A DNA stretch of 35,621 nucleotides, from NCBI GenBank assembly GCA_902805665.1, contig CADCTB010000004.1, positions 1 to 35,621 of the forward strand, written 5' to 3'. The notes beneath the pieces were generated by a model. That model was not told the origin of the DNA. It ran no database searches and saw only the letters and a program-made list of their open reading frames with translations. This document shows, in pieces, positions 29,696 through 35,621 of this stretch (position 1 is its first letter; each line of letters opens with the position of its first letter). Source of the DNA: an uncultured Acidimicrobiales bacterium. Lineage in GTDB: Bacteria > Actinomycetota > Acidimicrobiia > Acidimicrobiales > AC-14. The position numbers were made by a program, and so were the translations under genes.

Positions 29696-29836
29696 ATGAG
29701 AACCCTGATCGTCTCCGAGTTCGTGACCCTCGACGGTGTGATGGAGGGGTGCACATCCTCCTCGAGCACGTCCTCGTCCCCCGCACGTTCCGGTCAGGGG
29801 TGCGGGTCGACAGCGACAACCCGGCGTGACTGACGA
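29696..29836 (+). pseudogene. Truncated start of a RibD-type dihydrofolate-reductase-like gene
   Basis: The first 17 codons read RTLIVSEFVTLDGVMEG after the ATG, closely matching the N-terminus of RibD C-terminal-domain reductases (IVS-F-TLDGVM). After that the match stops and the frame becomes Ser/Thr-rich low complexity until a stop at 29836. Another frame reads HILLEHVLVPRTFRSG up to a TGA at 29829. I take it as a remnant left by a deletion. It overlaps the start of the next gene. A TATCGT box lies 9 nt before the ATG. Confidence 0.45.
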
Positions 29837-30482
29837 CGACGCACCGCTGCCCGCCGGAGACTTCTCGGTCTGGCTGCGCGGGATGCAGGGGGCGCTGCGG
29901 GGAGAGGTCGACTCCGTTGTGCCGTGCGGCAGCTGCACGGCCTGCTGCACGTCGTCCCAGTTCGTCCATATCGGCCCTGACGAGCTCGACACGCTGGCCC
30001 ACATCCCGGCCGAGCTGCTGTTCCCGGCGCCTCGGATGCCGCGGGGCAACGTCGTCCTCGGCTATGACGAGAAGGGTCACTGCCCGATGCTCGCCGACGG
30101 CGGGTGCTCCATCTACGAGCACCGGCCCAGGACCTGCCGGACCTACGACTGCCGGATCTTCCCGGCGGCGGGCGTCGAACCCGGTGATGATCACGACGAC
30201 AAGGCGGCCATCGCCCGGCGAGCCCGGCGCTGGCGGTTCGACGTCGCCGGCGACGTTGACGAGACCCGGCACGACGCCGTCCGCGCCGCCGCCCGGTACG
30301 TCACGGAGCGTCGCGGTGACCTTCCTGAAGCCGCCGTTCCTACCACCCCGACCCAAGCTGCGGTCCTCGCCGTGCGCATCCACGGGGCGTTCCTCAGGAG
30401 CGATGACGACACGGGCCGTTCCATCGTCGTCGATCCCGAACCCGACGCGATCCGGGTGGTCCTGAGCCCTCGCCGTCGCTGA
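29826..30482 (+). CDS. YkgJ-family cysteine-cluster (zinc/iron-chelating) protein
   Basis: A 218-residue soluble protein. The N-terminal part has PCGSCTACC near residue 36 and, further on, CPMLADGGCSIYEHRPRTCRTYDCRIF near 88-115; together these are the Cys pattern of the YkgJ family, proposed to bind a metal or iron-sulfur cluster. The C-terminal 90 residues are unrecognised and contain no cysteine. The biological role of the family is unknown. GTG 29826 is the first start in frame; no strong ribosome site precedes it. It overlaps the reductase-gene remnant. Confidence 0.8.
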   Translation: MTDDDAPLPAGDFSVWLRGMQGALRGEVDSVVPCGSCTACCTSSQFVHIGPDELDTLAHIPAELLFPAPRMPRGNVVLGYDEKGHCPMLADGGCSIYEHRPRTCRTYDCRIFPAAGVEPGDDHDDKAAIARRARRWRFDVAGDVDETRHDAVRAAARYVTERRGDLPEAAVPTTPTQAAVLAVRIHGAFLRSDDDTGRSIVVDPEPDAIRVVLSPRRR

Positions 30483-30626
30483 TCGAGCCTGCTACGGCGG
30501 AGGTCCGGTTGCCGACGTGGGATGCTCGAAGGTGGACGAGCCAGGCCCGCGCCGGCTGTCCCGAGACGCCACGATTCCCGTGTCGCTCGAGCGCCGGGGC
30601 CCTGCCCGGTAGGAGTGCCCCGCCAC

Positions 30627-32336
30627 ATGACACGCACAAACAACGAGCCGGTCCCCGGCAACGACCCGGTCACCGGCGACGACCCCGTGACCTTCTCCGA
30701 CCTCGGTCTGCGGCCCGAGCTGCTCACCGCCCTGGGCGGTCTGGGGTACGAAGAGCCCACGCCGATCCAGCGCGAGGCCATCCCGCCGCTGATCGAGGGC
30801 CGTGACCTGCTCGGCCAGGCGGCAACGGGCACGGGCAAGACCGCCGCCTTCGCTCTCCCGCTGCTGCAGCACCTGGTGGCGGGCAACCGTTCGAAGCAGC
30901 CCGGGGCGCTGGTCCTCGTACCCACCCGGGAGCTCGCCATCCAGGTCTCCGAGGCCGTGCACCGCTACGGCCGGGAGCTGGGCGCCCGTGTCCTTCCGAT
31001 CTACGGCGGCCAGCCGATCGGCCGCCAGCTGGGCGCCCTCGACCGCGGTGTCGACGTGGTGGTGGCCACGCCCGGCCGGGCCCTCGACCACATCGGCCGC
31101 GGCACCCTGCGGCTGGACGGGCTCAAGGTCGTGGTCCTCGACGAGGCCGACGAGATGCTCGACATGGGCTTCGCCGAGGACATCGAGGCCATCCTGCAGG
31201 CCACGCCGGCCGAACGGCAGACCGTCCTCTTCTCCGCCACCATGCCGGCCCGGATCGACGGCATCGCCCGCCGTCACCTGCGCAACCCGGTCCGCATCCA
31301 TATGGGACGGGCCCGGGCCGACTCCGGGCAGGCCCCACTGGTGCGCCAGATCGCCTATGTCGTCCCCCGGGCGTTCAAGACCGCCACCCTCGGACGGATC
31401 CTCGACGTCGAGTCGCCGACTGCGGCTCTCGTGTTCTGTCGCACGCGCGACGAGGTCGACCAGGTCGCCAGCACGCTCAACGGGCGCGGGTACCGGGCCG
31501 AGGCGCTGCACGGCGGCATGACCCAGGAGCAGCGCGACCGGGTGATGGGCCGGCTGCGCTCAGGGACCGCAGATCTCCTGGTGGCCACCGACGTGGCCGC
31601 TCGCGGGCTCGACATCGACCAGCTGACCCACGTCGTGAACTACGAGGTCCCCTCGGCGCCCGACTCCTACGTCCACCGCATCGGCCGCGTCGGTCGGGCC
31701 GGCCGGGAGGGCGTGGCCATCACCCTGGTCGAGCCGCGCGAGCACCGGATGCTCAAGACCATCGAGCGGGTCACCAAGCAGCGGATCGTCGTCGAGAAGG
31801 TGCCGACCACCGCCGACCTCCGGTCCCGCCGTCTGGAGCTCACCCGTGCCGCGCTGGAGGAGGCGATCCTCGAGGACGACTTCGAGAACTTCCGCGTGGT
31901 GGTCGAGACGCTCACCGACAAGTACGACGTGATGGAGGTCGCTCTCGCCGCCGTGAAGCTGGCCCACGAGGCAAGTGGCGTGGTCCCGAACGACGACGAG
32001 ATCCCCCAGATCACACCTGCCCCGGACCGGGAGAGTCGCGGCCCGAAGGGCGCGGGGTCCCGGCCGCCTCGTCCGCCGCGCTCGGCCGGGGCGGGGATGA
32101 CCCGCCTGTTCGTGGGCGCCGGGCGCAGCGCGGGGATCCGGCCCCAGGATCTCGTCGGCGCCATCGCCGGCGAGACCCGGCTCAGCGGGCGGGACATCGG
32201 CGCCATCGAGATCGCCGACCGCTTCACCTTGGTGGAGGTGCCGGAGTCGGCGGCCGATGAGGTGGTGACCGCCCTGCGGGCCAGCACCATCAAGGGCAAG
32301 AAGGCGACGGTGCGCCGGGCCCACGAGGACCGCTGA
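30627..32336 (+). CDS. DEAD-box ATP-dependent RNA helicase with DbpA-like C-terminal RNA-binding domain
   Basis: A 569-residue helicase of the DeaD/CsdA type. The motifs run in order: Q motif (FSDLGLRPELLTALGGLGYEEPTPIQ), I (ATGTGKT), Ia (PTRELAIQ), II (VLDEADEML), III (FSATMP), IV (ALVFCRTR), V (ATDVAARGLDI) and VI (HRIGRVGRAG). A basic linker leads to a DbpA-type RNA-recognition domain (about 490-565, MTRLFVGAGRSAGIRPQDLVGAIAGE). It remodels RNA, probably in ribosome assembly or cold adaptation. I chose ATG 30627, with AGGAG 11 nt upstream; an in-frame GTG at 30615 is less likely. Confidence 0.93.
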   Translation: MTRTNNEPVPGNDPVTGDDPVTFSDLGLRPELLTALGGLGYEEPTPIQREAIPPLIEGRDLLGQAATGTGKTAAFALPLLQHLVAGNRSKQPGALVLVPTRELAIQVSEAVHRYGRELGARVLPIYGGQPIGRQLGALDRGVDVVVATPGRALDHIGRGTLRLDGLKVVVLDEADEMLDMGFAEDIEAILQATPAERQTVLFSATMPARIDGIARRHLRNPVRIHMGRARADSGQAPLVRQIAYVVPRAFKTATLGRILDVESPTAALVFCRTRDEVDQVASTLNGRGYRAEALHGGMTQEQRDRVMGRLRSGTADLLVATDVAARGLDIDQLTHVVNYEVPSAPDSYVHRIGRVGRAGREGVAITLVEPREHRMLKTIERVTKQRIVVEKVPTTADLRSRRLELTRAALEEAILEDDFENFRVVVETLTDKYDVMEVALAAVKLAHEASGVVPNDDEIPQITPAPDRESRGPKGAGSRPPRPPRSAGAGMTRLFVGAGRSAGIRPQDLVGAIAGETRLSGRDIGAIEIADRFTLVEVPESAADEVVTALRASTIKGKKATVRRAHEDR

Positions 32337-32366
32337 GGAGTTCATCCAGACGAAATAATTCGGCAT

Positions 32367-32452
32367 CAGTGTCGACACATTCAGTGTTCAGACTCGGGCC
32401 GGTGATGCTGGCACCCTCCGGTGCTCTGCGCCCGCCCATTGAACACTGGAGG
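32367..32452 (+). promoter_or_regulatory. Structured leader of amtB-glnK with repeats around the ribosome site
   Basis: CAGTGTTCA (32382-32390) pairs perfectly with TGAACACTG (32440-32448), and GCACC-N4-GGTGC (32411-32424) forms a hairpin inside. The right arm abuts the ribosome site GGAGG (32448-32452), so pairing could hide it. A palindrome GTGTCGACAC (32369-32378) and a direct repeat of CAGTGT (32367, 32382) overlap the left arm and could be an operator instead. It matches no riboswitch class I know. Confidence 0.45.
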
Positions 32453-32460
32453 TTCTTGTC

Positions 32461-34048
<1,588 letters not shown>

Positions 34049-34064
34049 TCTGAGACCGACGGGA

Positions 34065-34100
34065 TGACCGGCGGCAGGGCGCATGCCCCGCCGCCGGTCA
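34065..34100. terminator. Bidirectional terminator hairpin between glnK and the UPF0016 gene
   Basis: TGACCGGCGGC (34065-34075) pairs with GCCGCCGGTCA (34090-34100), an 11-bp perfect stem, with an inner stem GGGC-GCAT-GCCC (34077-34088). It sits between two convergent genes and includes the stop codon of the UPF0016 gene. There is no T-run. Confidence 0.7.
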
Positions 34101-34667
34101 CTCCCGGATCCCGCCGAGGATCAGGACGGCGCCGAAGACGAAGAACGACACCGCCGCCCCGATCTTGATCGCCCGGGCGGGGACGCGGCTCCCGAGCTGC
34201 CCGCCCACGACAATGGCCAGCGCGTCGGCGGCCACCATGCCGAGCGTCGACCCCAGCCAGGTCCCGAACGCCCCTTCGGTGGTGGCCAGAGTGATGGTGG
34301 CCAGCATGGTCTTGTCGCCCAGCTCGGCCATGAAGAACGCCACGCTGGCCGCCACGACGGCGGACCGGTTCGACCGATCCGCCCTTGCCTCCTCCTCGGC
34401 GGTGAGGGAGTCGCCCCGCAGGGTCCACAGGCCGAAGCCGAGGAAGGCCAGGCCGGCGGCGACCGAGATCGCGTCGGTGGGGAACGCGGCGCCGACCGAC
34501 ATGCCGACCAGCACCGACGCGGCGTGCACGACGGCTGTCGCCACGGTGATCCCGACGAGCACGGGAAGCGCCCGGTAGCGGGCCGCGAAGGCGAGGGCCA
34601 TGAGCTGGCTCTTGTCGCCCAGTTCGGCGACGAAGATCACTCCGAAGCTCAGGAGCAGCGCATCCAT
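34098..34667 (-). CDS. TMEM165/GDT1 (UPF0016) family cation transporter, probable Mn2+ exporter
   Basis: A 189-residue membrane protein with six helices in two similar halves. Each half carries the family motif E-x-G-D-(K/R)-(S/T): VAELGDKSQLMALAF near residue 13 and MAELGDKTMLATITLA near 110. Members export Mn2+ or exchange Ca2+/Mn2+ for protons. The ATG at 34667 is chosen because it starts the first helix and follows AGAGGA by 8 nt; the longer frame would extend into the leader. A yybP-ykoY riboswitch in that leader strongly supports manganese as substrate. Confidence 0.9.
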   Translation of the reverse strand: MDALLLSFGVIFVAELGDKSQLMALAFAARYRALPVLVGITVATAVVHAASVLVGMSVGAAFPTDAISVAAGLAFLGFGLWTLRGDSLTAEEEARADRSNRSAVVAASVAFFMAELGDKTMLATITLATTEGAFGTWLGSTLGMVAADALAIVVGGQLGSRVPARAIKIGAAVSFFVFGAVLILGGIRE

Positions 34668-34743
34668 GGAAGTCGTCCTCTCGGCCCGGAGAAGACGGCG
34701 ACCGGAGCCGCGACCTCGACCGGGCATCCGTTGTCGGGTGCCG

Positions 34744-34840
34744 GTCGAAGGTCTCGCCCACCCGCCAGCAGCGGGCCCGGGGGCCGGGGCTCATCACCCA
34801 GCGTGTCGACCACCCGGCGTAGGACTACTCCCCTTCGCCG
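34744..34840 (-). ncRNA. yybP-ykoY manganese riboswitch in the leader of the UPF0016 gene
   Basis: On the minus strand the leader begins GCGAAGGGGAGTAG (from about 34838) and ends GGCGAGACCTTCGAC (to 34744). GGGGAGTAG and GAGACC are the conserved parts of the yybP-ykoY motif, and CGAAGG/CCTTCG form its closing P1 stem. A TACACT box at 34852-34847 puts the transcript start next to the first riboswitch base. The class senses Mn2+ and often controls this transporter family. About 75 nt of expression platform remain before the ATG, including a possible GACCGG/CCGGTC hairpin; the switching mode is not clear. Confidence 0.8.
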
Positions 34841-34846
34841 AGGCCG

Positions 34847-34852
34847 AGTGTA
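34847..34852 (-). promoter_or_regulatory. -10 box (TACACT) upstream of the manganese riboswitch
   Basis: On the minus strand TACACT lies 7 nt before the first riboswitch base, so transcription would begin at the P1 stem. Confidence 0.45.
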
Positions 34853-34855
34853 CCG

Positions 34856-35208
34856 GCTGCCGGCTATCCCGCGATGCGGCCTGAGCGCTCGCCGTCACCG
34901 GCGGCCCAGGCCATCACACTGCCTTCCGGAGGGCCCGCGGGCCTGCGGTCGCGCGGCTTGACTCTTGTCGGGACGAGCGGCGGGAAGGTTGCGGACGGAC
35001 CACGCAACGGGCCGATCCCGAACGCCAGCACCATCGAGCGGATGGGGCCGGAGAGGGCTCCGGTCGGGTCCTACGCCCCGTCGTCGCTCGCCGCTCAGTC
35101 GTTCGCCTCCCTCTGGGCCGAGGTCGCGGCGCGACTCTGGGCGTGAACCTTCACTGTCCCGTCATGCTCCGGCCAGCTCCCGGCTCCGCCGGAGCCATGT
35201 GGGCCTCC
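34856..35208. other. About 350 bp without a recognisable gene
   Basis: A 90-codon frame on the plus strand (34874-35146) and a shorter one on the minus strand are open, but neither resembles a protein I know and neither has a promoter box or ribosome site at its start. A short inverted repeat GGCTCC/GGAGCC lies near 35182-35196. I cannot assign a function. Confidence 0.4.
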
Positions 35209-35214
35209 TAGCCT
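35209..35214 (+). promoter_or_regulatory. -10 box (TAGCCT) for the small Cys-rich protein gene
   Basis: TAGCCT ends 7 nt before the ATG at 35222, as at other leaderless genes in this window. Confidence 0.45.
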
Positions 35215-35221
35215 CCCAGGC

Positions 35222-35449
35222 ATGGCCACCAGCGCTCTTCGTCGTCCTTCCGGTTGCCCCGCTTGCGCAGGTCCGACTCAGGCGCCCGCCCTGTGTGCCG
35301 AGTGCGCGGAGGCGTTCGCGCTGGCCCGCCGCGCCCATCCGACCACCGCCCAGGCGGTTGTCCTGGCCGCCGACGACATGGATATGTGGGACGCCTGGTC
35401 GCTGCTCGGCGACGTAGGTAGCCGCCCCTTGCGCGCCGTCACCGATTGA
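35222..35449 (+). CDS. Small protein with a possible zinc ribbon, function unknown
   Basis: A 75-residue protein I do not recognise. Two CxxC pairs, CPAC near residue 12 and CAEC near 25, could bind one zinc ion. The remainder is a short helical region, TTAQAVVLAADDMDMWDAWSLLGDVGS. Coding status is supported by the -10 box at leaderless spacing and good third-position GC. It is convergent with the ArsR-type gene. Confidence 0.6.
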   Translation: MATSALRRPSGCPACAGPTQAPALCAECAEAFALARRAHPTTAQAVVLAADDMDMWDAWSLLGDVGSRPLRAVTD

Positions 35450-35481
35450 TTGACGCCCGGCCCCGCCTGTGCGGCCGCGTC

Positions 35482-35621
35482 TTAGGCGAGCACGCTCCGG
35501 AGCAGGTCCAGCCGGTCCGGCAGCGCTCGGTACCAGACCCAGCGTCCCCGCTTCTCGCCCACGATCAACCCGGCGTCGGCCAGGATCTTCAGATGATGGG
35601 AGATGGTGGGCTGGGAGCGGC
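35482..35621 (-). CDS. ArsR-family winged-helix regulator, C-terminal part (cut by window edge)
   Basis: The last 46 residues are visible: the recognition helix SQPTISHHLKILADAGLI, the wing VGEKRGRWVWYRALP, and the end DRLDLLRSVLA. This is the ArsR/SmtB pattern of a repressor that leaves its DNA on binding a metal or another signal. The sensor cysteines, if any, are outside the window, so the ligand is unknown. Confidence 0.85.
   Translation of the reverse strand, partial: RSQPTISHHLKILADAGLIVGEKRGRWVWYRALPDRLDLLRSVLA

Noticed and set aside
34874-35146. Possible 90-residue gene downstream of the riboswitch promoter
   Set aside because: It has no promoter box, ribosome site or familiar sequence, and the composition is that of open non-coding DNA.

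Overview
The window looks like chromosomal DNA of a high-GC actinobacterium, most plausibly from the class Acidimicrobiia or a close relative. The case rests on gene content: a WhiB regulator, an AfsR/SARP-type (BTAD) regulator, an F420-type luciferase-like oxidoreductase, a Zincin_2 (DUF2342) protein, a YlbL-type PDZ/Lon protease, a UPF0182 membrane protein, a SenX3-like kinase and a sigE-rseA-like cluster. I see no insertion sequence, no prophage and no CRISPR array. The class assignment is inference; the genes themselves are read from the sequence.

Layout. 1-1402: 5' part of a formiminotransferase gene, divergent from an F420-type oxidoreductase. 1406-3939: an envelope-stress block of tatA, an ECF sigma factor, a zinc-finger anti-sigma factor and an RseB-like protein (three genes with ATGA overlaps), convergent with whiB. 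The sigma gene and whiB carry the same ECF-type promoter (GGAACC-N16-CGTT). 4092-9484: a small unknown gene, a SenX3-like kinase without its phosphoacceptor histidine, an MFS transporter, a Zincin_2 protein with an altered HExxH motif, and an HtrA protease. 9547-11373: moaE, a small membrane protein and mreB, with a 30-bp tandem repeat lying in two reading frames. 11404-14161: a HEAT-repeat protein, a lipoprotein-type sortase, a small membrane protein and a PDZ/Lon protease. 14437-20367: a large sensor kinase overlapping a FecR-domain lipoprotein gene, followed by a DivIVA-domain protein whose C-terminus carries a phage MuF/SPP1-gp7-like Cys/His motif. 20457-23554: UPF0182 protein, initiator tRNA and a strong terminator. 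23656-30482: PAP2 phosphatase, DUF3592 protein, a 1204-residue BTAD/ATPase/TPR regulator, a second ECF sigma factor, a remnant of a RibD-type reductase gene and a YkgJ-type Cys-cluster protein. 30627-35621: DEAD-box helicase with a DbpA-like RNA-binding domain, amtB-glnK behind a structured leader, a TMEM165/UPF0016 cation transporter behind a yybP-ykoY (Mn2+) riboswitch, a small Cys-rich protein and the 3' end of an ArsR-family regulator.

How the genes work together. Much of the window concerns the cell envelope: Tat export, the sigma/anti-sigma/RseB cascade, HtrA, PDZ/Lon protease, sortase, MreB, DivIVA-like protein and two orphan sensor kinases. At least eleven genes have a TANNNT box 6 to 8 nt before the start codon and no convincing Shine-Dalgarno sequence, so leaderless transcription appears common here; I used this box to choose several starts.
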